Assembly: GCF_034531395.1 (NCBI RefSeq)
Contig: NZ_JARVCO010000010.1
Location: forward strand, 992,001-1,056,000
Reading direction: 5' to 3'
Source: Pontiella agarivorans
GTDB lineage: Bacteria; Verrucomicrobiota; Kiritimatiellia; Kiritimatiellales; Pontiellaceae
DNA length: 64,000 nt
Shown here: in pieces, positions 55,715-62,617 of the stretch
How positions within the stretch are numbered: position 1 is the first letter of the stretch
Layout of the letters: the number at the start of each line of letters is the position of its first letter
The notes under the pieces: generated by a model
The model's database searches: none
What the model saw: the letters and a program-made list of their open reading frames with translations, nothing else
What the model was told of the DNA's origin: nothing
Translations under genes and position numbers: made by a program

Positions 55715-56278
55715 TTATCTCGTCCAGTTCGCTTCCAGGCAGCCTTTGAGCTGTGTCCGGGCGCGATGGAGGACGACCCACAGATTGTTCGGCTTCAGTT
55801 TCAGTTCCTTACAGATTTCTTCTGTGGTCCATCCCTCCAGTTCCCGGAGCGTGAACGCCTGACCCATGACGTCCTTAAGTTTGGACATGCACCCGTAGAA
55901 GACTTCCCAGAATTCTTTTTGCTGATAAGCATGTTCCGGATCGAATTTCCATTCCGGCGGATGCTGAGTCGGAATGCCGAAGGCCTTGAATTTGAGGCTG
56001 TCGAGGATTTCTTTGCCGTCGGCGTCATCCACCGCCACTTCGCGTGAGGCTTTGCGGATATAATCCACCACCTTATGCCGCAGAATGCCGCGGAGCCAGT
56101 ATCGCACCGGCGTTTTTCCATCATATCGTTCGAGGGCCTTGAAACCGGCCAGAAAGGTTTCCTGAACCGCGTCCTCGGCGGCCGCCCGGTTCCGCAGGCG
56201 CACAAAGGCGAACTGGAACAGATAGTCACCGTGTTCAGAAATCCACTCTTCGGGATTCGCTATTTCTTGATCAGTCAT
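55715..56278 (-). CDS. ECF-type RNA polymerase sigma factor
   Basis: The product has 187 residues. Region 2: YLFQFAFVRLRNRAAAEDAV, then QETFLAGFKALERYDGKTPV and RYWLRGILRHKVVDYIRK. Region 4: GQAFTLRELEGWTTEEICKE with NLWVVLHRARTQLK. It heads a 12-gene operon and probably turns it on itself when the anti-sigma factor lets go. No promoter motif stands out in the short space to the hairpin at 56332-56360, and no ribosome site is clear. Confidence 0.92.
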   Translation of the reverse strand: MTDQEIANPEEWISEHGDYLFQFAFVRLRNRAAAEDAVQETFLAGFKALERYDGKTPVRYWLRGILRHKVVDYIRKASREVAVDDADGKEILDSLKFKAFGIPTQHPPEWKFDPEHAYQQKEFWEVFYGCMSKLKDVMGQAFTLRELEGWTTEEICKELKLKPNNLWVVLHRARTQLKGCLEANWTR

Positions 56279-56331
56279 AACGCCAGTTTATTTCCTGAAG
56301 GGGTAAATGGCAAATGCTTGCACCATAAAAG

Positions 56332-56360
56332 GTGCGGCTTCCAATGTCCGGAAGCCGCAC
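56332..56360 (-). terminator. Terminator of the fasciclin gene
   Basis: GTGCGGCTTCC pairs perfectly with GGAAGCCGCAC around a 7-base loop. On the minus strand it is followed by CUUUU. The centre of the stem-loop is also one copy of the TTCC-N7-GGAA palindrome (56339-56353). Confidence 0.85.
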
Positions 56361-56410
56361 CCGGTGCACGCCAAGGGAGTAAACGTGCGTTGATGTTGAT
56401 GGGATCCGTA

Positions 56411-58048
56411 TCAGAACCAGGGAATCAGTACGGTGTCGATGACATGAACGGTGCCGTTTTCAGCCTCGATGTCCGGGGCAATGACTTCGGAACGGTTGAT
56501 GTAGGGCACCCCGTTTTTCAGTCGCGGGTAGATGGTGCGGCCGCTGGCGGTTTTGAGTGAACGTTCGGCAAAGACTTCTTCGGCGTTCAGGTCGCCGGGA
56601 ACCACATGGTAGAGCAGCACCTGTTCAAGATATTTCGGATTGCGGACCAGGAAGTTGAGCAGCCACGACGGCAGTTTTTCGAAGGCATCGTCGGTCGGCG
56701 CAAATACCGTGAACGGTCCGTCGCCGCGCAGCACTTCATCCAGACCGGTGGCCTGCAGGGTACTGACCAGCGTGGTAAACTGACCGGCGGCAATCGCAGT
56801 GTCCACGAGATCCGGCATTTCCTCAGGAATCAGTACGGTGTCGATGACGTGAATGATGCCGTTTTCTGCTTTGATATCGGTAATGATGATTTTGGAATTG
56901 TTAATGAAAACCCCGTCTGCGGTCACATTCACCTTAACCTCTTCTCCGAGCAGGGTGGTGAGGCGTTCCTTCATCACGACATCCGCCGCGTCCAATCGTC
57001 CATCCACCACGTGATAAAGCAGGATGTTTCCAAGATCCGGATTTTCCAGCAACTCCTCGGCGGTGATATCCAGCGCGGTCAGCAGGGCGGCGAAGGCATC
57101 GTCGGTCGGGGCAAACACGGTCAGTGGACCTGCCCCGTTAAGCGCATCCACCAGACCGGCTTTCTGTACTGCGGCAACGAGTGTTTCGAAGCGGCCGTCA
57201 TTCACGGCGATCTCGACGATGGAGGGAAGGGTGGGCGGAAGGAGCACGGCATCGATTACATGAATGATTCCATTGGACGCTTCGATATCTGCAATGATGA
57301 CTTTGGAATCATTGATGAACAGATCGCCGCCGTTGAGTGACACATTGACGTCTTTTTCAAGCAGGGTTTCGAGCAGGGTTTCGACAGCAACCGCATCGCC
57401 GTTCAGAGCGGCAGGCAGAACGTGATAGAGCAGAATTTCCTTGAGATTCGGCAGGTTGAGCAGTTCTTCGTCGGTCAGGCCCAGTGCCGCAAAAGCATCA
57501 TCGGTTGGGGCAAACACCGTGTAGTCACCGGGCAGACTCAGCGTTTCGGCCAGGCCTTCCTGTACCACGGCGGCGACGAGCTTGGTGAAGCGGCCGTCGT
57601 TGATGGCGATTTCCGCAATGCTCGGCAGATTTTCATAGCCCACATAAACCGGGGCATAGGTCAGCCAACGGTAGCGTTTATAGGGCATCAGTTCCTCTTT
57701 AAATGCGCCGACGGTGGTCTCCGCCTCAGTATTCAGCGGCTGGCCTTTATCGCTTTCGTTAAAGCGGGCCGCAAGTTTGAGCGGGGCATCGTCCGGCGCA
57801 TGGTTGAGGGCATAGGTCCGGGCAAATGCACGGCCGTAGCGATCGAAGCGGAAATTCGACACGGTTTTGAAGGTTTCCCCTCCGTCCCACGAGATGCTCA
57901 GCGAGCCTTGTCCGCCATCCCGGAACACCTCCATGGTGTCTTCGTCCAGTGCATGCAGAATGGTGTAATACAGGGGGGAGGCCAATGCTCCGACCGTCAT
58001 GGCGCAGAATGCCACAAGTACGGCCATCATTTTTCGATACATCTTCAT
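56411..58048 (-). CDS. Exported protein with three fasciclin (FAS1) domains
   Basis: The product has 545 residues from ATG 58048 (AAGGAG upstream). A signal peptide (about 1-23) and a unique N-terminal domain (about 25-130) precede three FAS1 repeats, each with a block such as GDYTVFAPTDDAFAAL, LTVFAPTDDAFAAL and FTVFAPTDDAF, and a final block with NGIIHVIDAVLLPP or NGTVHVIDTVLIPW. FAS1 domains mediate adhesion or lipid interaction; fasciclin genes have been seen with ECF/ChrR-type regulons. It lies on the same strand, 85 bases behind the SRPBCC gene and before the sigma-factor operon. Confidence 0.92.
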   Translation of the reverse strand: MKMYRKMMAVLVAFCAMTVGALASPLYYTILHALDEDTMEVFRDGGQGSLSISWDGGETFKTVSNFRFDRYGRAFARTYALNHAPDDAPLKLAARFNESDKGQPLNTEAETTVGAFKEELMPYKRYRWLTYAPVYVGYENLPSIAEIAINDGRFTKLVAAVVQEGLAETLSLPGDYTVFAPTDDAFAALGLTDEELLNLPNLKEILLYHVLPAALNGDAVAVETLLETLLEKDVNVSLNGGDLFINDSKVIIADIEASNGIIHVIDAVLLPPTLPSIVEIAVNDGRFETLVAAVQKAGLVDALNGAGPLTVFAPTDDAFAALLTALDITAEELLENPDLGNILLYHVVDGRLDAADVVMKERLTTLLGEEVKVNVTADGVFINNSKIIITDIKAENGIIHVIDTVLIPEEMPDLVDTAIAAGQFTTLVSTLQATGLDEVLRGDGPFTVFAPTDDAFEKLPSWLLNFLVRNPKYLEQVLLYHVVPGDLNAEEVFAERSLKTASGRTIYPRLKNGVPYINRSEVIAPDIEAENGTVHVIDTVLIPWF

Positions 58049-58133
58049 GGTACATCTCCTTGTTTTTTGTGAAGTGCCTTCGGCCCCGTGCCTCGGGCGA
58101 ACAGCTTTTGTTCGAAGTGCAGGGTTAAACCTT

Positions 58134-58631
58134 TCAGCCGGCCTGCACTTTTTCTGATGCATGCAGATTGATGATGCTTTCTGAACCGAGTAATTCGCGG
58201 AGTCGCACTTCCCGGAACGCGAAAATACGATCAAGGGTTCTGCGGATGAAAAGGGCGTGGGCCAGTCTGCCGACCGGGCCGAAAGGGACTTCGTATGTCA
58301 CGCGATCGATGAACATTACCCCCTGTTTCACGGGGCGGATTTCGTGGTAGTGATACCAGAGTTTATAAGGACCGATCTTCTGTTCATCCACGAACGAGGT
58401 GCCGGGAACAATGTGCTTGAGTTCACTGAGCCATGGGGTTTTTCCAAACAGTGGAAGTTGCACCCGGTACTCCACCAGCATGCCTTCGGTCATTTGATCA
58501 GGCAGATCCGAGACGATCTCGAATGCCATATCATCGGGGGTGATGTGATTGAGGTTGGCGGGGGAGCGGATAAAGTTCCAGGCCTCTTTCATCGTGGTGC
58601 TGACGGTTGTTTCCTTATAAAGCGTATACAT
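58134..58631 (-). CDS. SRPBCC (polyketide cyclase/START-like) family protein
   Basis: The product has 165 residues. The pattern TMKEAWNFIRSPANLNHITP, then VEYRVQLPLFGKTPWLSELK and GPVGRLAHALFIRRTL, is typical of SRPBCC proteins in sigma-factor/CFA stress clusters. The fold binds hydrophobic ligands. A TTCCA-N5-TGGAA palindrome lies inside (58442-58456) and a second copy lies just upstream of the start (58654-58668). Confidence 0.85.
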   Translation of the reverse strand: MYTLYKETTVSTTMKEAWNFIRSPANLNHITPDDMAFEIVSDLPDQMTEGMLVEYRVQLPLFGKTPWLSELKHIVPGTSFVDEQKIGPYKLWYHYHEIRPVKQGVMFIDRVTYEVPFGPVGRLAHALFIRRTLDRIFAFREVRLRELLGSESIINLHASEKVQAG

Positions 58632-58653
58632 CGGATTCTCCAGAGGTTGAATT

Positions 58654-58668
58654 TTCCAATGTTCGGAA
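58654..58668. repeat. Intergenic copy of the TTCC-N7-GGAA palindrome
   Basis: TTCCAATGTTCGGAA, 23 bases upstream of the SRPBCC gene start, in a position where it could affect transcription. See the tandem array at 61584 for the full list of copies. Confidence 0.6.
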
Positions 58669-58704
58669 GTGCTGCGGAAACCTTACCGGTGAGGACACAA
58701 AAAA

Positions 58705-58730
58705 AACACCCTGCGTGGAAACAGGGTGTT
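58705..58730 (-). terminator. Terminator behind the PpiC gene
   Basis: AACACCCTG pairs with CAGGGTGTT (9 bp, 8-base loop). The plus strand has A-runs on the left and TTTTT on the right, so it can work both ways; its place fits the end of the minus-strand PpiC gene. Confidence 0.88.
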
Positions 58731-58756
58731 TTTGAACGTCGGGTTATTAAACCGAA

Positions 58757-59833
58757 TCAGCTCTGGATCTCTTCGATCGTGGCGCTGTCGCGCAGGCTTT
58801 TAATGTATTCCTGCACTGCCTGCTGTTTTTTCTGGCCGCTCAGATAAGCCATAATCTGTTCTTTGGCTTCTTCGAACGGAACCGTTCCCGGTTCGGAGCG
58901 TTCAGTGACCTTGATGATGTGATAACCGAACTGCGTTTCAATAATATCGCCCACTTCGCCGACTTCCTGCGTGAAAGCCGCCACTTCGAATTCCGGAACC
59001 ATCTGTCCTTTTCCAAAGGTGCCGAGCGATCCGCCCTGAGCTTTGCTCGGGCAGCCGGAGTGTGTGGATGCGGCATCTTCGAAAGAGATCTTTCCGGCAA
59101 TGATGTCGGCACGGATCTGTTCAAGCTCCGCTTTAAGCTCGGCTTTCTGCACATCGTTGGTTGCGGTATCGGTTTTGATCAGAATATGGGAAGCAGCAAC
59201 GCTTTCCTGTTTTTCGAAGTTCTGCGGATTGGAATCGTAGAATTCCTGAGCTTCTTCCGCCGTAGCCTCGGGAACGCCTACCGTTTTGGTTTCGAGGAAT
59301 TTGCGGGTTTTCAGATCGTTGGCGATATTCTCTTTCAGCTCTTCCATGGTGGTGCCCTGTGCGGCCAGAGCGGCTTCGAGGGTCTGTCCCGGGGGAATGC
59401 GGCCCTGCAAAGAGGAAATAGCTTCATCAATTTCGGCAGCACTGACGGTTACATCGGCCTGGGCAACGGCGGCATCAATCAGCTTTTTTGTGATCAGGTC
59501 GTTTTTAATTTGTTCGTACATCTGTCCCTGAATCTGCGGAAGCTGCTGCGGATTCACACGGCCCTGCAGCTGCTGCATGGCGATATTCATCATTTCAAGG
59601 ATTTCGCCGCGGGTGATATCTTCACCGTTTACACGGACCACAACCGCGGTCGGATCCTGAGTCAGCGGATTGGCCTGTACGGGTTCTGCAAAGAGGTCTT
59701 CTGTTGCACTGAGGTCAACCGGTTCCGGAGCCGGTGCTGCGTTTGCGTCGTCTTCCTTGCAACCGATCATAAGCAGGGCGGCGGCCATCGGAAGAATCAT
59801 CAAGGTCTTCTTGTTTACCAAATTGTCGAACAT
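58757..59833 (-). CDS. Parvulin-type peptidyl-prolyl isomerase lipoprotein (PpiC/SurA-like)
   Basis: The product has 358 residues. Lipobox LLMIGC. A SurA-N-like chaperone region (about 60-195) includes RGEILEMMNIAMQQLQG. A parvulin domain follows: ASHILIKT, FEDAASTHSGCPSKAQGGSL and GQMVPEFEVAAF, then TQFGYHIIKVTER. It helps fold outer-membrane or periplasmic proteins. AAGGAT lies eight bases upstream of ATG. Confidence 0.93.
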   Translation of the reverse strand: MFDNLVNKKTLMILPMAAALLMIGCKEDDANAAPAPEPVDLSATEDLFAEPVQANPLTQDPTAVVVRVNGEDITRGEILEMMNIAMQQLQGRVNPQQLPQIQGQMYEQIKNDLITKKLIDAAVAQADVTVSAAEIDEAISSLQGRIPPGQTLEAALAAQGTTMEELKENIANDLKTRKFLETKTVGVPEATAEEAQEFYDSNPQNFEKQESVAASHILIKTDTATNDVQKAELKAELEQIRADIIAGKISFEDAASTHSGCPSKAQGGSLGTFGKGQMVPEFEVAAFTQEVGEVGDIIETQFGYHIIKVTERSEPGTVPFEEAKEQIMAYLSGQKKQQAVQEYIKSLRDSATIEEIQS

Positions 59834-59963
59834 CGTTCTTGATCCTTTCTTGGAGTTTCAACTAATACACCGCACCGGCGTACATGCGGCATGAAGGGCG
59901 CATAGTGTTCGCTGCGGACATGAATGTCAACGAAATCAGACGCTTTTGAAGGGGAGCCGTTCA

Positions 59964-60311
59964 ATGTTAAATCGTGAAGTTTTAAAGGAATTCCGGTGCA
60001 CGGGCTGCGGAGATTGCTGCCGCTGGGGCGGTTTTGTGCTGTTGACGGATTCGGATATTCAGAACATGGCCGATCACCTGGGATTGAGCGAAGGCGAATT
60101 CATTGAAAAACACACGCGTCTGGCTCCGAACCGAAAACAACTTGCGCTGCTGGATCAGGCCGACGGCAGCTGCGAATTTCTCGAAGGGGACCGTTGCCGG
60201 GTGTATGAAGCGCGTCCGGAGCAGTGCAGCTCCTTTCCGTATGCCTGGAGTGTGCCCCAGGGCTGTCCGGAATTGGACCGCCTTTCGGCCGAACAGAAAA
60301 ATGTTGAATAG
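59964..60311 (+). CDS. YkgJ-family cysteine cluster protein
   Basis: The product has 115 residues from ATG 59964 (GGGGAG upstream). FRCTGCGDCCRWGG, then CEFLEGDRCRVYEARPEQC and SSFPYAWS, give the metal- or iron-sulfur-binding pattern of the CxxCxxCC family. The biochemical role is unknown. A palindrome and the fabZ-lpxA pair follow. Confidence 0.88.
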   Translation: MLNREVLKEFRCTGCGDCCRWGGFVLLTDSDIQNMADHLGLSEGEFIEKHTRLAPNRKQLALLDQADGSCEFLEGDRCRVYEARPEQCSSFPYAWSVPQGCPELDRLSAEQKNVE

Positions 60312-60326
60312 AGGGCCTTTAATCCC

Positions 60327-60341
60327 TAGCGTTTAACGCTA
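60327..60341. promoter_or_regulatory. Palindrome upstream of fabZ
   Basis: TAGCGTT-T-AACGCTA, perfect 7-bp arms, followed by ATTTTATT and then the fabZ ribosome site (AAGGAG). It could be a regulator site or a weak terminator for the upstream gene. Confidence 0.45.
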
Positions 60342-60366
60342 ATTTTATTAACACAAGGAGAGCGTC

Positions 60367-60801
60367 ATGAGTGTAATGGACATTAACGATATTATGGGGA
60401 TTCTGCCGCATCGGTATCCCTTTCTGCTGGTTGACCGCATCGTGGAACTGGATCTGGAGAACCAGAAGATTGTCGGCTACAAAAACCTTACATTCAATGA
60501 ACCCTACTTTCAGGGCCATTTTCCCGGCGAACCGATTATGCCGGGGGTGAAGCAGCTCGAAGCCATGGCTCAGGTTGCCGGCATTCTGTTGAACAAAGTC
60601 AAGGATCGCGAAGGAGCCATTGCTTATTTCATGGCAATCGATAAAGCCAAGTTCCGCCGCAAAGTGGTGCCGGGCGACTGCCTGCGCATGGAAATTGAGA
60701 TCACCCGCATGCGTTCGCGCATGGCGACCGTTACCGGCAAAGCCTATGTCGGAGAGGAAATTGCCAGTCAGGCCGAGCTGATGTTCGGCTACGGGGCGTA
60801 A
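60367..60801 (+). CDS. fabZ: 3-hydroxyacyl-[acyl-carrier-protein] dehydratase
   Basis: The product has 144 residues, normal for FabZ. It removes water from 3-hydroxyacyl-ACP in fatty acid elongation. Active-site motifs: LPHRYPFLLVDRI and FQGHFPGEPIMPGVKQLEAM (catalytic His and Glu). Three bases separate it from lpxA, the usual neighbour, since both draw on hydroxyacyl-ACP. Confidence 0.97.
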   Translation: MSVMDINDIMGILPHRYPFLLVDRIVELDLENQKIVGYKNLTFNEPYFQGHFPGEPIMPGVKQLEAMAQVAGILLNKVKDREGAIAYFMAIDKAKFRRKVVPGDCLRMEIEITRMRSRMATVTGKAYVGEEIASQAELMFGYGA

Positions 60802-60804
60802 ACC

Positions 60805-61581
60805 ATGGCGGATATCCACCCGACCGCCATTGTGGCCGATGGGGCTCAGATTGCGGATGACGTCGTCATCGGGCCGTACTGCACCGTCAGTGCCGAAGCC
60901 GTTATCGGCAGCGGCACCAGGCTGATCTCACATGTGGTGATTGAAGGGAATACCACGCTGGGCCGGAACAACACCGTCTCTCCTTTTGCCGTGCTCGGCG
61001 GAAAAACCCAGGACCTCAAATTCAAAGGCGGCAATCCCGGTGTGAGAATCGGGGACAATAATACGATCCGCGAATACGTCACCGTCAATGCCGCCACGAA
61101 CGACAGTGCCTATACGGTCGTCGGTAATGACTGCCATATTCTCGCTTATTCCCATATTGCACACTGCTGCGAAATCGGTAACGGCGTGGTGATTGTGAAT
61201 GCCTGCCAGATTGCCGGTCATGTGATCATTGAAGATTATGCCACCATTGAAGGTTCAGTGGGCATTGTGCAGTTTATGCGGGTCGGGTCTATGGCCTATA
61301 TCGGTGCCATGTCAAAGATCACCAAGGATGTTCCGCCCTACATGATCGGACACGGCGACCCGATTGCCGTGCGCAGTTTCAACCGCATCGGCATGGAGCG
61401 TCGCGGGGTTTCGGAAGAGGGACGGAAGGCCGTTAAAGAAGCGTACCGTATTCTCTATCGCCAGGACGGACTCAACACGTCCGATGCCCTCGACCGTATT
61501 GAGGCCGACGTGGAGCAGACGCCCGAAATCGTTCACCTGCTCGAATTCTGCCGAGCTTCCGAAAAGGGCATTGCCCGCTAG
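60805..61581 (+). CDS. lpxA: UDP-N-acetylglucosamine acyltransferase
   Basis: The product has 258 residues. It starts lipid A synthesis by moving a 3-hydroxyacyl chain onto UDP-GlcNAc. The left-handed beta-helix hexapeptides are visible (IHPTAIVADGAQIADDVVIG, YCTVSAEAVIG), as are the catalytic His region SHIAHCCEIGNG and the C-terminal helical part. Its presence shows that the organism makes lipid A, so it has a Gram-negative type envelope. Confidence 0.96.
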   Translation: MADIHPTAIVADGAQIADDVVIGPYCTVSAEAVIGSGTRLISHVVIEGNTTLGRNNTVSPFAVLGGKTQDLKFKGGNPGVRIGDNNTIREYVTVNAATNDSAYTVVGNDCHILAYSHIAHCCEIGNGVVIVNACQIAGHVIIEDYATIEGSVGIVQFMRVGSMAYIGAMSKITKDVPPYMIGHGDPIAVRSFNRIGMERRGVSEEGRKAVKEAYRILYRQDGLNTSDALDRIEADVEQTPEIVHLLEFCRASEKGIAR

Positions 61582-61583
61582 GC

Positions 61584-61649
61584 TTCCAATGGCTGGAAAA
61601 TTCCAGAGGCTGGAACTTTCCGGGCCCTGGAAGTTTCCTGGGTTTGGAA
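61584..61649. repeat. Four-copy tandem array of the TTCC-N7-GGAA palindrome
   Basis: Copies start at 61584, 61601, 61618 and 61635, an exact 17-base period, each TTCC-N7-GGAA. Single copies of the same palindrome lie at 769, 4297, 22565, 24889, 26094, 31254, 35208, 35324, 38638, 39733, 39845, 48663, 49555, 51792, 54680, 56339, 58442, 58654 and 62227 (15 bases each). Thirteen of the 23 have the full TTCCA-N5-TGGAA core. About one TTCC-N7-GGAA is expected by chance in 64 kb. Confidence 0.85.
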
Positions 61650-62029
61650 GCGGCGGTTTCACGTTGCTTGAACTGCTGGTGGTGCTGCTTATCATCGGTA
61701 TTCTGATCAGTCTCGGCACCGGGGGATATAGTCTGGCCCGGCGTTCCGCCAAAGAAGGGCAGGCCAAAGCGGATATTGAACTGCTCCGTAATGCCCTCGA
61801 AGAGTATCGCGTGGAATATGGAAGTTATCCGCCGTCGGTCGGGCCCGTGGCGGTGGTTACCAATGTACTGAGCCCATTCGTCAACGGGGATCTGCAGAGC
61901 GTTGATCCGTGGGGGCGACCCTATCTGTACAGCACCAACCGCTTCGGCTATTCTGTTTTTTCGCAGGGGATTGATCCGGAGGATGACGCGGACAATATCG
62001 ATCCCTCCCGTGCAGGATACGGATTATGA
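61589..62029 (+). CDS. Type II/IV pseudopilin with a repeat-derived leader
   Basis: The product has 146 residues from ATG 61589, which lies inside the first palindrome copy. The prepilin signal is GSGG before FTLLELLVVLLIIGILISLG. The leader of about 23 residues (MAGKFQRLELSGPWKFPGF) is encoded entirely by the tandem repeat and is longer than usual. The mature part (EGQAKADIELLRNALEEYRV, DPWGRPY) is GspG-like. Its stop overlaps the next pseudopilin start (ATGA). No ribosome site of its own, so it may be coupled to lpxA. Confidence 0.82.
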   Translation: MAGKFQRLELSGPWKFPGFGSGGFTLLELLVVLLIIGILISLGTGGYSLARRSAKEGQAKADIELLRNALEEYRVEYGSYPPSVGPVAVVTNVLSPFVNGDLQSVDPWGRPYLYSTNRFGYSVFSQGIDPEDDADNIDPSRAGYGL

Positions 62030-62514
62030 AAACGCGTGGATTCACATTAATTGAACTGCTGGTCGTTATGGTTATCCTCGGCCTGTTGCTCACGCTGGGC
62101 TCCAAAGGGCTCCGTGCCGCACGAATCAGTGCAAAGAAGGCTAAAGCGCATGTGGAAATGAAGGCCATCGAAACCGGTGTGATGGCCTACTTCAATAAAT
62201 ATGGAAAGCTGCCCGCGCCCGATTCGTTCCAGGGTTTGGAAGATTACAGCGACAGCGCCGGCATCTTCCGTGTCATCACCGGAAAAGATGAAGGACTGAA
62301 TCCGGCAAAAATTGTTTTTCTGGAATCGCAGCGCGAAACGGCCGGCGTTTTTACAGATCCATGGGGTGCACAATATCAGGTGGTGCTCGATACCGACTAC
62401 GACGGATTTGTTGAAATCAACGACATACGGGCATCGCGAAAAACAGGTGCAGTTTCCACCGGGTTGTACGACGTGACCGGAAATACAAACGATCTCCTTT
62501 TCAGCTGGCGCTGA
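62026..62514 (+). CDS. GspG-like pseudopilin
   Basis: The product has 162 residues. A short leader MKTRG is cut before FTLIELLVVMVILGLLLTLG, Glu at +5. The C-terminal part has TDPWGAQYQVVLDTDYDGFV, typical of the calcium-binding GspG end. Overlaps the preceding gene by four bases. These two pseudopilins are separate from the large operon at 9855-20522 and could serve a type II secretion system elsewhere. Confidence 0.9.
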   Translation: MKTRGFTLIELLVVMVILGLLLTLGSKGLRAARISAKKAKAHVEMKAIETGVMAYFNKYGKLPAPDSFQGLEDYSDSAGIFRVITGKDEGLNPAKIVFLESQRETAGVFTDPWGAQYQVVLDTDYDGFVEINDIRASRKTGAVSTGLYDVTGNTNDLLFSWR

Positions 62515-62617
62515 TGTTCCGGATGTTTGAAAAGCCGGAATCTTTCTTTGAACAAATCAACTGGGCTGCACTCTAAAACTCCGTCTTTGAAAACCGATAA
62601 ACGACAAGGAGTATAGA

